Source of the DNA: Bacillus cereus group sp. RP43 | Lineage (GTDB): Bacteria; Bacillota; Bacilli; Bacillales; Bacillaceae_G | Length of the DNA: 64,000 nt | Assembly (NCBI RefSeq): GCF_040459645.1 | Contig: NZ_JARVHQ010000001.1 | Coordinates: 1,798,001-1,862,000 of the forward strand | Direction: 5' to 3' | In this document: positions 49,264 through 57,251 of the stretch, piece by piece | Layout: every line of letters begins with the position of its first letter | Numbering within the stretch: position 1 is the first letter of the stretch | The notes under the pieces: generated by a model | What the model was told of the DNA's origin: nothing | The model's database searches: none | Seen by the model: only the letters and a program-made list of their open reading frames with translations | Program-made: the position numbers and the translations under genes

Positions 49264-50353
49264 AGCAGTTATTGTGGAAGCGAAAAGGACACCCATTGGC
49301 AAAAAAAACGGGATGTTGAAAGATTATGAAGTTCAGCAATTACTAGCGCCGCTTCTTACGTTTCTAAGTAAAGGAATTGAGAGAGAAATAGATGATGTCA
49401 TACTAGGTAACGTCGTTGGACCAGGAGGTAATGTTGCAAGATTATCTGCTTTAGAAGCAGGACTCGGTTATCATATTCCTGGTGTAACGATTGATCGGCA
49501 ATGTGGTGCAGGATTAGAAGCCATTCGTACTGCGTGTCATTATATTCAAGGCGGGGCAGGTAATTGTTATATCGCTGGGGGAGTAGAGAGTACAAGTACG
49601 TCAACTTTTCAAAATAGAGCACGGTTTTCGCCTGAAATAATTGGGGATCCAGATATGGGATTAGCCGCTGAGTATGTTGCAGAGCAGTATAACATAACAA
49701 AAGAGATGCAAGATGAATATGCTTGTCTTAGCTATAAAAGAACGCTGCAAGCATTAGAAAAAGGATATATACAAGAAGAGATATTACCTCATTATTTTAA
49801 TGGATTATTAGATGAATCTATAAAGCGAGAAATGAATTATGAAAGAATGATTAAGAGAACGAAACCTGTATTTTTACAAAATGGAACGGTAACAGCAGGA
49901 AATTCGTGTGGTGTAAATGACGGGGCATGTGCTGTTCTTGTAATGGAAGAGGGGCAAGCCCGGAAATTAGGATACAAGCCTGTTCTTCGTTTTGTTCGCA
50001 GTGCTGTAGTTGGAGTTGATCCAAACCTTCCTGGAACTGGTCCGATATTTGCAGTGAACAAGTTATTAAATGAAATGAATTTAAAAGTAGAGGACATTGA
50101 TTATCTTGAAATAAATGAAGCATTTGCTGCAAAAGTTGTTGCTTGTGCAAAGGAGTTACAAATTCCGTATGAAAAGTTAAATGTAAATGGTGGTGCGATT
50201 GCACTTGGTCATCCGTACGGTGCATCTGGAGCTATGCTTGTAACGCGCTTGTTTTATCAGGCTAAAAGAGTGCATATGAAATATGGAATTGCGACATTAG
50301 GAATTGGTGGGGGAATAGGGCTTGCTCTATTATTTGAGAAAATAGAAGACTAG
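49256..50353 (+). CDS. yhfS: Thiolase-family protein YhfS, lacking the second catalytic cysteine
   Basis: 365 residues, shorter than usual thiolases (about 390). The nucleophilic Cys is kept in DRQCGAGLEA (about residue 83), as are NEAFAAK and the His of GHPYGASGA. The final motif is TLGIGGGIG where active thiolases have TLCIGGG, so the second catalytic Cys is Gly. This could abolish normal acetoacetyl-CoA chemistry or shift it to decarboxylating or hydrolytic activity. Start 49256, with AGGAGAAG, overlaps yhfT. Confidence 0.82.
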   Translation: MNRAVIVEAKRTPIGKKNGMLKDYEVQQLLAPLLTFLSKGIEREIDDVILGNVVGPGGNVARLSALEAGLGYHIPGVTIDRQCGAGLEAIRTACHYIQGGAGNCYIAGGVESTSTSTFQNRARFSPEIIGDPDMGLAAEYVAEQYNITKEMQDEYACLSYKRTLQALEKGYIQEEILPHYFNGLLDESIKREMNYERMIKRTKPVFLQNGTVTAGNSCGVNDGACAVLVMEEGQARKLGYKPVLRFVRSAVVGVDPNLPGTGPIFAVNKLLNEMNLKVEDIDYLEINEAFAAKVVACAKELQIPYEKLNVNGGAIALGHPYGASGAMLVTRLFYQAKRVHMKYGIATLGIGGGIGLALLFEKIED

Positions 50354-50361
50354 CAAGATAA

Positions 50362-50949
50362 CTAGTTTTCTACTTTTTGAGGAACATACACGTTGCTACC
50401 AGGTTTTGTTTTTATTTTGTTCCAGGCAGCGATTGCATCAGCTTTTGATTTTCCTTTGTTGCAAGGATCTTCGAAAAAATCACGAGTAAAACGATTGTAT
50501 TCAAATTGTGTGCCGATAGTTGTTTTATAGGATGGGTCTTTTTTACGTTCGTTTTCTTCGTACCAAAACTTTATCGCGTCTTCATATGTTTTTCCGATAT
50601 TCTCTTTAAAAAACTTTTGAAGAGCTACTGTAAAGCGAAAGTTTGCTCCAATTTTTTCTGTGAAGAAAGTACGAACTTCTTCACTACAGCGGTGATTTTC
50701 ACTAATAATCGTTTGAAGAGAGAGATCTTTATAAGAGAGGGAAGTTTTACTTCCTTTTTGGTGAGAACTATTTTTTAATATTTTACCCGTTGCTAAATAA
50801 TGAGAGATACGCCCGCTTATTTCAATTTTAGAGCCACTAGCTGGTAAATCATGCTCACGACAAAATATTTGTAGTTCTGTTTTTAGCCAATAATAGTTTT
50901 GGAAATCTTCGAGTGATATAGATTTTGTTAAAGGTGGACGCATGAACAT
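50362..50949 (-). CDS. SAP-domain protein (DUF6434-like N-terminus) behind a LexA box
   Basis: 195 residues. The N-terminal part (about 1-60) with KSISLEDFQNYYWLKTELQIF and LPASGSKIEISGRISHYLATG has the SAP helix-turn-helix pattern for DNA binding. A basic C-terminal part follows, with YEDAIKFWYEENERKKDPSYK. The function is unknown. A LexA-type box lies 36 bases upstream of the start, so it may be an SOS gene that acts on DNA. Two ATGs (50949, 50943) are possible. Confidence 0.68.
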   Translation of the reverse strand: MFMRPPLTKSISLEDFQNYYWLKTELQIFCREHDLPASGSKIEISGRISHYLATGKILKNSSHQKGSKTSLSYKDLSLQTIISENHRCSEEVRTFFTEKIGANFRFTVALQKFFKENIGKTYEDAIKFWYEENERKKDPSYKTTIGTQFEYNRFTRDFFEDPCNKGKSKADAIAAWNKIKTKPGSNVYVPQKVEN

Positions 50950-50984
50950 AACAACTTCTTTCTTCCATAATTTTCTTTAATTAT

Positions 50985-50998
50985 AAAACGTACGTTCT
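50985..50998. promoter_or_regulatory. LexA-type box between the SAP gene and the Nudix pseudogene
   Basis: On the minus strand AGAACGTACGTTTT fits GAAC-RNRY-GTTY. It lies between divergent genes and could control either; the distance fits the leftward SAP gene better. Confidence 0.55.
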
Positions 50999-51047
50999 CT
51001 TTGTGGAAGGATTAATTTGTAAATTTAGTGGGAAGAGGAGATTACAT

Positions 51048-51643
51048 ATGGAAAATGTAATGCAAGTTCGTGTTACTGGTATTTTAATTGAAGACGAAAA
51101 GGTGTTGCTAGTAAATCAAAAAGTTGCTAATCGGAATTGGTCTTTACCTGGGGGAAGGGTAGAGAACGATGAAACGCTAGAAGAAGCAATGATTCGAGAA
51201 ATGAAAGAAGAAACAGGGTTAGAAGTTAAAATTAAGAAACTACTCTATGTTTGTGATAAACCAGATGCTAGCCCATCTTTATCCCGCATTAACGGGCAGT
51301 AAAACTCCCACCTCAAAATTTGGCTTGTGCAAAGAAGTTAGGTGGGAGATCAACTGCCCGTTAATGCCCGATTGGTTCAACTAATAATCAGTGGGGGATG
51401 AACAAAATCCCCACTGATTAAAGTTTCACTTTATTACATATTACATTTTTACTTGAAAAGGTAGAAGGTGAAATTACGCTACCTTCTAACGAGTTTGATC
51501 ATAACCCGATTCATGATGTGCAAATGGTAGCGATAGAAAATTTAAGTAGTTATGGTTTTTCTGAGAGGTTCACTAAACTTGCATCTGAAAAATTCTTGAA
51601 CGCAGGAAGTTATCAAGGATTAAAACAAAATATTGGTTTGTAA
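51048..51643 (+). pseudogene. Nudix hydrolase gene interrupted by a bcr1-like element
   Basis: The N-terminal part is complete with a Nudix box (GGRVENDETLEE, REMKEETG). At 51282 the frame enters a 152-base insertion and stops at 51302. Removing 51283-51434 (the element plus one TTTAT) restores an open frame through PSLLHITFLLEKVEGE to a stop at 51641-51643, giving a normal-length protein of about 147 residues. The ribosome site GAGGAG before ATG 51048 is intact. The enzyme is probably lost, because the break is after the catalytic box but within the fold. Confidence 0.88.
51278..51434 (-). mobile_element. bcr1-like repeat with TTTAT target duplication
   Basis: The element runs from 51283 to 51429 and is flanked by TTTAT at 51278-51282 and 51430-51434. 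It contains two stems: GGTGGGAG-type arms (51307-51350) and CCCCACTGATTA-type arms (51391-51420). It matches the termini of the deleted copy at 5729-5834 in reverse orientation. It fits bcr1 of the B. cereus group in length and duplication. Confidence 0.85.
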
Positions 51644-51648
51644 ATATT

Positions 51649-51683
51649 AGGAGGAGGCTGTTATTGTGCAGCAGCCTCCTCTT
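51649..51683 (+). terminator. Hairpin after the Nudix pseudogene
   Basis: GAGGAGGCTG, 11-base loop, CAGCCTCCTC, then a weak TT tail. Confidence 0.6.
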
Positions 51684-51824
51684 ACTCTATAAGTTGTGTT
51701 TATATTCGTATTTTGTCGGTAAATCGATATTTCTTATAGAATCGTTGATATATTGCGAGTTGTAATAGATATATTTGCAGAATCGTTCATATAATTTCAT
51801 TTACTGTACTACTTTGCACGGAGC

Positions 51825-51868
51825 AGAAAAGAGAAGTGGATGTCACACAGTTCAATGACATCCACTTC
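51825..51868 (-). terminator. Terminator of the AlaX-like gene
   Basis: Perfect 13-bp arms GAAGTGGATGTCA and TGACATCCACTTC; on the minus strand CTTCTCTTTTCTG follows. Confidence 0.75.
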
Positions 51869-51878
51869 ATAAAATAAT

Positions 51879-53081
51879 CTACACTGCAGATTGTAAAGAA
51901 GAAACAAGTTGATTTAAAAACTCGTCACCAGTCATAATCGCTTTTCCACCGCCACGAGCACTTTTTTTATTTCCGCCACCTTTTCCTTCAATAGAAGGAA
52001 GGGCATCTTTTAAAAGAGCATTCATATCGAGTATCACTGCTTTACCACAAGCAAGAATACATTGTAATTTGTCCTCATTTTCAATAACGAAATATGTAAT
52101 TGCATGCTCTTGTTGTTCTGTAATAATAGCGGAAAGTTTTGCGATTTCTTGCATAGAGCGATTTATAAATGCCTTAGAGATAAGTGTTCCAGCATGTATT
52201 TCTGCAGGTTGTTGTAATAGTTCATTTGCTTCTGCAAATAATAATTTTTCATTCATTGTTTGTATTGCTTTTTCGTTTTCTTTTTGAGAAGCAAGAAGTT
52301 GTGCCACTTTTGCTGGAATATCAGTTTCGCTACTGTTTAATTGTTTAGAAACATCTTTCATAATTTGTTGCTGTTGCCCCATTAATTTAAGGGTGCGCCA
52401 ACCAGCGATAAATGTTAAGCGTATACCACCTTTATTGCGCTCCCATCCTAGTACTTGAATAGGACCTACTTCACCAGTGTGTTTCGGATGCGTTCCACCA
52501 CAGCCGTTGTAATCATAGTTTTCGATAATAACAACACGTATATTTTCTGTCATAGTTGGTTCTTTACGAAGAGGTAATGTTTTCGCTTCTTCTAAGTTCA
52601 TCCACTCTATACGGATCGGATGGTTTTCAAAAACAATGTTATTGGCAATTTGCACTGCTTTTTCAACCGTTTCTGTAGGCAGGTTTGTCGTTTCTAAATC
52701 AATTGTTATAGTTTCTTTTCCAAGATGGAATCCAATTGTCGGTATGTTAAAGTGATCCCAAAATGCAGCAGATAAAATGTGCTGAGCTGCATGTTGCTGC
52801 ATATGATCAAAACGGCGCTCCCAATTGATTTTTCCTTCTACTTTTTCTGTATGTAATTGTTCTACTATGAAATGACGAATTTCTCCATTTACTTCTTCAA
52901 CGTTAATTACCGGAATACCATTTAAAGTTCCAGTGTCATGTGGTTGTCCGCCGCCTGTTGGATAAAATGCAGTTTCATTTAAGACAACATATAAGTTTCC
53001 TTCTGTACAATAATCTTGCTTTATAACTTTAGTAGTAAAGTCTTTCTTATAAGTGTCAGCGTAATATAATTTTTGCTCCAA
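51879..53081 (-). CDS. Alanyl-tRNA editing protein, AlaX-type with DHHA1 domain
   Basis: 400 residues: tRNA-Thr/Ala-like editing domain with zinc ligands HMQQHAAQH (about 98) and CGGTHPKHT (about 198), a coiled-coil linker, and a C-terminal DHHA1 domain ending GKGGGNKKSARGGG. It lacks the aminoacylation domain, so it should hydrolyse mischarged tRNA-Ala (Ser or Gly) in trans. The start is the TTG at 53081, with AAAGGGGA eight bases upstream. Confidence 0.87.
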   Translation of the reverse strand: MEQKLYYADTYKKDFTTKVIKQDYCTEGNLYVVLNETAFYPTGGGQPHDTGTLNGIPVINVEEVNGEIRHFIVEQLHTEKVEGKINWERRFDHMQQHAAQHILSAAFWDHFNIPTIGFHLGKETITIDLETTNLPTETVEKAVQIANNIVFENHPIRIEWMNLEEAKTLPLRKEPTMTENIRVVIIENYDYNGCGGTHPKHTGEVGPIQVLGWERNKGGIRLTFIAGWRTLKLMGQQQQIMKDVSKQLNSSETDIPAKVAQLLASQKENEKAIQTMNEKLLFAEANELLQQPAEIHAGTLISKAFINRSMQEIAKLSAIITEQQEHAITYFVIENEDKLQCILACGKAVILDMNALLKDALPSIEGKGGGNKKSARGGGKAIMTGDEFLNQLVSSLQSAV

Positions 53082-53209
53082 GTTTCTTTCCCCTTTCGTG
53101 TTAGCTAGTTTCATTGTAAAGCAATTGAAATTAGTTTCCTAATATTTCAGAAGAAAGAAACTTTTTTTAGAATTTTCTTGCTATAATAAGAAGAAAATGC
53201 GGGGGTGGA

Positions 53210-53623
53210 ATGAATATGTTATATGAAAGCGGTGTAGATAAACTGCTTAGTTTAAGCAGAAATATTTCCGAATTATATCGAGAACTAAATGAAATGACCC
53301 GGATTTTAACGGATTGTAACCGAGAAAGTGTGAAGTTTGATCGGTTATATGTAAAGGAGTTACTTTGGAAGAAAGAAGATGTGATAGAGAAGTATGATCA
53401 ATTACTTGTGCAGCTTTGTATTAACGAATGCTTTGATTTGAAAAGTGTAATTACTGGCGAATATAAGTATACATATGAAGAAGTGGAAAGCATTGTTTTA
53501 CAATTTAATGAAAAGTATAATGTAGCCATTTTAATTAAAGATATTTGTAAAGAATTACAGTTTACATATGGCATTGATATGGACATATCGAGAACGGCTC
53601 GGGTGCAAACATCTCAAGTATAA
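53210..53623 (+). CDS. 137-residue helical protein of unknown function
   Basis: Acidic, all-helical, with coiled-coil-like segments (SRNISELYRELNEMTRILTD and KEDVIEKYDQLLVQL). I recognise no family. GGGGGTGG precedes the ATG, and a TATAAT box is about 25 bases further upstream. It has its own terminator and lies between the AlaX-like and MFS genes. Confidence 0.65.
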   Translation: MNMLYESGVDKLLSLSRNISELYRELNEMTRILTDCNRESVKFDRLYVKELLWKKEDVIEKYDQLLVQLCINECFDLKSVITGEYKYTYEEVESIVLQFNEKYNVAILIKDICKELQFTYGIDMDISRTARVQTSQV

Positions 53624-53627
53624 AAGG

Positions 53628-53660
53628 AAAAAGAAAGCAGATCCTTTGCTTTCTTTTTTT
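53628..53660 (+). terminator. Terminator after the 137-residue gene
   Basis: AAAAAGAAAGCA, loop GATCCTT, TGCTTTCTTTTT. Confidence 0.75.
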
Positions 53661-53688
53661 ATGTAGGAAAAGGGAGAGTAGGTTAGAG

Positions 53689-54927
53689 ATGAAGGGGAAG
53701 TTGCAACAGATTCATCCGCTTGGAATGACAATTATAATAGGGACTCTATTTGCGAGGTTTGCCACTTCAATGAGTATTCCTTTTTTAGCAATTTATTTAA
53801 CGACTGTTAAAGGTGTGTCAGCTGGAATGACGGGTGCTATTATTGGAACGAGTGCACTTGTTGGAGTGTTTGCTAGTTTTATTGGGGGCAATTTATCGGA
53901 TCGATTTGGTCGAAAGATGATTATAATATGGTCCATGATTGTTTGGGTGTTTGTATTTATAGGATTTTCAGTTGCAGATCATGTTTTGAGTTTTTTTCTA
54001 TTAAACGCTTTGAATGGATTATGTCGGTCTTTTTTTGAACCGACATCAAGAGCATTATTATCAGATTTAACAAAACCAGAGTATCGTTTACTCGTATATA
54101 ATTTGCGTTACGGCGCAATAAATGTTGGGGTAGCGATTGGCCCACTTGTCGGATTACAGATTGGAAGCGCAAAATCAACAATTCCGTTTTTAGTAGCAGC
54201 TGGAGTATACATTCTATATACAGTTATATTAGCGCTTCAATTTAAGAAGTATCCACTGGAACAAAAGAAAGTAAATACAGATAAGCCTGTCACAATGTTA
54301 AATGCAATTCGCATTTTGCGAAAGGACACAGTATTTTTAGTTGCTTTAGTCGGTATTATTTTGAGTAATTGTGGCTTTTCCCATTTAACGACGACAGTAT
54401 CTCAATATTTTGCAAATGCACATATATTTCAGGATGGAGTAAAGTTGTTCTCATATATGCTAGCTTTAAATGCAATTACAGTAGTAGTTATTCAATACCC
54501 TGTTATTCAAATGTGTAAAAAGTATACGCCATTAGCGTCTATTATGGTTGGAACGTTATTTGTGAGCGGGGGATTGTTTGGATTTGGACTAGTAGAATCC
54601 ATGTTAGGGGCAGCTATATGTACAATTATTTTTACATTCGGAGAAGTTTTAATGTTTTCAATGACAGATGTATTTATTGATGAGATCGCTGATTCCAATC
54701 TGAAAGGAACATACTTCGGAGCGATGGGCTTTTCAGGAATTGGAGGAGTAATTGGTCCTTGGTTTGGGGGAGTACTTCTCGATTATTACGGGTATCAAAA
54801 TGGATTTGTAGTATTTTCAGCGCTCGCTATATTTTCAACTGTAGCATTTCCTGTACTTTTAGTTACAAAAGGTTTATTGAACAAAAGATATGATAGAGAT
54901 TCTAATATTGAAATACAAGTGAAATAA
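53689..54927 (+). CDS. MFS transporter, drug-exporter type
   Basis: 412 residues, twelve predicted helices in two halves. The motif A loop GGNLSDRFGRKMI between helices 2 and 3 and PTSRALLSDL further on fit proton-linked multidrug exporters of the DHA1 type. Substrate not known. GGGAGAG and a possible start at 53689; single gene between terminators. Confidence 0.85.
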   Translation: MKGKLQQIHPLGMTIIIGTLFARFATSMSIPFLAIYLTTVKGVSAGMTGAIIGTSALVGVFASFIGGNLSDRFGRKMIIIWSMIVWVFVFIGFSVADHVLSFFLLNALNGLCRSFFEPTSRALLSDLTKPEYRLLVYNLRYGAINVGVAIGPLVGLQIGSAKSTIPFLVAAGVYILYTVILALQFKKYPLEQKKVNTDKPVTMLNAIRILRKDTVFLVALVGIILSNCGFSHLTTTVSQYFANAHIFQDGVKLFSYMLALNAITVVVIQYPVIQMCKKYTPLASIMVGTLFVSGGLFGFGLVESMLGAAICTIIFTFGEVLMFSMTDVFIDEIADSNLKGTYFGAMGFSGIGGVIGPWFGGVLLDYYGYQNGFVVFSALAIFSTVAFPVLLVTKGLLNKRYDRDSNIEIQVK

Positions 54928-54969
54928 TATAAGCCCGAGCAAACTAAAAGGTTGCTCGGGCTTATATTT
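54926..54969. terminator. Bidirectional terminator
   Basis: 17-bp arms, AATATAAGCCCGAGCAA and its complement, around a 9-base loop; between convergent MFS and cotM-like genes. Confidence 0.9.
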
Positions 54970-54972
54970 ATA

Positions 54973-55359
54973 TCAATCGTTAATTCGAAAAAAGACTTTC
55001 TCTTCATGCGTATTGGCAACTTCATTTTTGGAAATATGAATGGCTAAATATCCATTCTCTAAGCAGGCTAGCATCTTCTTATAAATAATATTAGCAGGTA
55101 AAGGAATTATCCGCTGTAAAGAAGTATTTTTATGAAGTATGCAAATGTTTAGGCCTGTCTCCATCTTTTTAATGAGTACATCATGTTCTGTTACATTTAG
55201 TACATCTGTTTCCAAAATGTATTCTTGTTCTGTTTCACAAAGGTCAATATGAATTTGATTTGGAAAACTAAAGTTACTATAAGAATCGGAACAAAATTGA
55301 TCCATCCATTCTTCGAAACCATCAACATGAAAAAGACAATCCTTCTTTTTCTTGCCCAT
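54973..55359 (-). CDS. cotM: CotM-like alpha-crystallin-fold spore coat protein
   Basis: 128 residues, small-heat-shock-like. Similarity to B. subtilis CotM is best at IDLCETEQEYILETDVLN and the ending CLENGYLAIHISKN. It is placed just before sspP, as CotM is in B. subtilis, which strengthens the call. CotM belongs to the outer coat and is made under sigma K in that species. Start 55359 has GGAGGG nine bases upstream. N-terminal residues are Lys-rich. Confidence 0.75.
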   Translation of the reverse strand: MGKKKKDCLFHVDGFEEWMDQFCSDSYSNFSFPNQIHIDLCETEQEYILETDVLNVTEHDVLIKKMETGLNICILHKNTSLQRIIPLPANIIYKKMLACLENGYLAIHISKNEVANTHEEKVFFRIND

Positions 55360-55491
55360 GTAAGACACCCTCCGTAAAATCTCAATTCATACTATGTTAT
55401 GCATGAATGAACCAGGGGTGAAGAATAAATGGAAAAATATAAAAATATAAACATTGTATGTGACAAAGGTAGCTAGTGTGAATGTTTTGTT

Positions 55492-55614
55492 TTACATATC
55501 ATGATGAGCATGATTTTTTTGACGAGAATGATTACGATTTTTTACTTTATGAGATCCGCTTAATGGTTCAGGTTGTCCTTTTTTTTCTTTAGATTCACGA
55601 TTGTTTTTTCCCAT
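55492..55614 (-). CDS. sspP: Small acid-soluble spore protein P
   Basis: 40 residues, too short for routine calling. The run [20 protein letters not shown] matches SspP of B. subtilis, and the tail ends HHDM as there. GAGGAGGTG lies at good spacing before the ATG. Minor spore core protein made in the forespore. In B. subtilis it follows sspO in one operon; here sspO is 1.2 kb away with two genes on the other strand between them. Confidence 0.88.
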   Translation of the reverse strand: MGKNNRESKEKKGQPEPLSGSHKVKNRNHSRQKNHAHHDM

Positions 55615-55735
55615 TGTATATGACACCTCCTCTTCCTATTTAGAATGGGAGAAGTTTGCGAATTTATACGAGAATGTTTTTAGAAAAAAAGGTAAAGATA
55701 AAGGGGACTAACTATTATAGAAAGGGGATTGTATA

Positions 55736-55999
55736 ATGCCATATCATAAAGATAAACAACAAGCTTTTCAAGCTGCACAGCAAGGATTTACACAAGCAGA
55801 AAATATATTTAACAGCATTGTAAAAAATGATCCAAACTACGGTCATGATTTAAAAGAGTTACGCCAAGAGGTCCAGGAAGCGTATGAACAGATTCAAAAT
55901 GCGCTAGAAGTAGCTTCGGAAACACAACGTCCACAACTTGAGCAATACGAAAATAATCTCCAAAATATCATGCGAAATGTAGATCAATTAGAAAAGTAA
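55736..55999 (+). CDS. 87-residue helical protein, perhaps DUF2524/YtzC-like
   Basis: Gln/Glu-rich helical protein; QAYEQIQNALEVASETQRPQ gives it a helical hairpin look. It resembles YtzC (DUF2524) in length and in its Q-rich repeats, but the match is weak. GAAAGGGG sits before the ATG. It is followed after 46 bases by a deacetylase, probably in the same transcript. Confidence 0.6.
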   Translation: MPYHKDKQQAFQAAQQGFTQAENIFNSIVKNDPNYGHDLKELRQEVQEAYEQIQNALEVASETQRPQLEQYENNLQNIMRNVDQLEK

Positions 56000-56045
56000 A
56001 TGAGGTTGTTGTGTATTCAACAACCTCAAAACTTTTGGCGCTAAT

Positions 56046-56771
56046 ATGCAGAAACAAAAAATTATTCTACTAATTTTTTCTTTAATTTGTGCAGTACATA
56101 TATTTCAAGTGGATAAAGTGGAAGCGAAAATGTTGCTCAGAAAAGAGCTAGAACCAACTGGCTATGTAACGTGGGAAGTGCCAAATAATGAAAAGGTTAT
56201 TGCAATTACATTTGATGATGGACCAGATCCAACATATACGCCGCAAATTCTAGATTTATTACATCAATATAAGGCAGAAGCGACTTTCTTTATGATTGGA
56301 TTTCGAGTTCAGCGTAATCCATATTTAGTAAAGCAAGTGTTGAAAGAAGGGCATGAAATCGGAAATCATACGATGAATCATTTGTATGCGAGTAATTCAT
56401 CAGATGAAAAATTAGAACATGATATTTTAAATGGAAAGAAATATTTTAAAAAATGGGCGAAAGAACCTTTATTGTTCCGTCCCCCAGGTGGATATATTAA
56501 TGATGCTGTATTTACTACGGCAAAAAAAGCTGGGTATCAAATTGTTCTATGGTCATGGCATCAAGACCCTCGTGATTGGGCAAATCCAGGTACAGAATCC
56601 ATTGTAAATCATGTTGTGAAAAATGCTAAAAGTGGAGATATTGTACTGTTGCACGATGGAGGCAGTGATCGTAGTCAAACAGTTGCGGCATTAGCAAAAA
56701 TTTTACCTGAGCTTAAAAAGCAGGGGTATCGATTTGTAACAGTTTCGGAGTTGTTACGTTATAAACATTAG
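56046..56771 (+). CDS. Secreted polysaccharide deacetylase
   Basis: 241 residues: a signal peptide (about 1-28) and a NodB domain. Motif 1 TFDDGP with the metal Asp, motif 2 GNHTMNH, motif 3 RPPGGY, and motifs 4-5 in WSWHQDPRDW and VLLHDGG. It removes N-acetyl groups from a cell-wall sugar (peptidoglycan or another polysaccharide). Sits between sspP and sspO, on the opposite strand. One of many such enzymes in the B. cereus group. Confidence 0.88.
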   Translation: MQKQKIILLIFSLICAVHIFQVDKVEAKMLLRKELEPTGYVTWEVPNNEKVIAITFDDGPDPTYTPQILDLLHQYKAEATFFMIGFRVQRNPYLVKQVLKEGHEIGNHTMNHLYASNSSDEKLEHDILNGKKYFKKWAKEPLLFRPPGGYINDAVFTTAKKAGYQIVLWSWHQDPRDWANPGTESIVNHVVKNAKSGDIVLLHDGGSDRSQTVAALAKILPELKKQGYRFVTVSELLRYKH

Positions 56772-56810
56772 AAAAAATCCCAAAAGGAAAATGGACCTTT
56801 TGGGATTTTT
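56772..56810. terminator. Terminator after the deacetylase
   Basis: AAAAATCCCAAAAGG and CCTTTTGGGATTTTT; next to the sspO stop, so it may act for both. Confidence 0.88.
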
Positions 56811-56812
56811 CG

Positions 56813-56962
56813 TTACTGGTTCTTTTTGCGTTTCTTATTATTTTGTCGCTCTGCTGGAGTTAAAGGTTCATTTGCGAACTCTTCGTTATAACCAGCTCCT
56901 TGTCCTTGTGCGGATGCAGCATTCATTCCTGAAATAATATGATTGGCTTTTCGTTTACCCAT
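56813..56962 (-). CDS. sspO: Small acid-soluble spore protein O
   Basis: 49 residues. [16 protein letters not shown] at the start and [13 protein letters not shown] at the end match SspO of B. subtilis. GAGGTGAG precedes the ATG. Minor forespore protein. It lies divergent from aconitase, the same neighbour as in B. subtilis. Confidence 0.9.
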   Translation of the reverse strand: MGKRKANHIISGMNAASAQGQGAGYNEEFANEPLTPAERQNNKKRKKNQ

Positions 56963-57251
56963 TTTTCTCACCTCTATAATGGTTTTTATAGACGAACCAT
57001 GAGTCGTTCATAGCATATATGAACGTAAAGTAAAACGCTGAAAGAGTGCTTTACTTTATAGTAATAGTATTAATAAAGAGCATGGACACTATTCAAATTT
57101 AGAAAGATAAAGAAAACTTATGATAATCCATAAGTTTCTTATTATTTACTTATTTAGAAAGTTGTAATAAGATATTATCGTAAGGTATTGAAAAGTTTGT
57201 CTACATTTTATATTCAGACAACTTAGTCACGTTTAACAGGGGGGAAACATA
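56963..57251. promoter_or_regulatory. Divergent sspO-acnA control region
   Basis: Non-coding. A possible promoter for acnA is TTGAAA (57188-57193), 17 bases, TATTCA (57211-57216). Two hairpin-forming repeats are seen: TAAAGTAAA/TTTACTTTA (57023-57060) and ACTTATG/CATAAGT (57117-57138). A CcpC site (ATAA-N9-TTAT) was looked for but only near-matches were found. Confidence 0.45.

Noticed and set aside
51720..51800. AGAATCGTTNATATA repeated twice before the AlaX terminator
   Set aside because: Only two short AT-rich copies; likely chance.
56963..57251. CcpC sites for aconitase
   Set aside because: Only near-matches to ATAA-N9-TTAT (wrong spacing) were seen.
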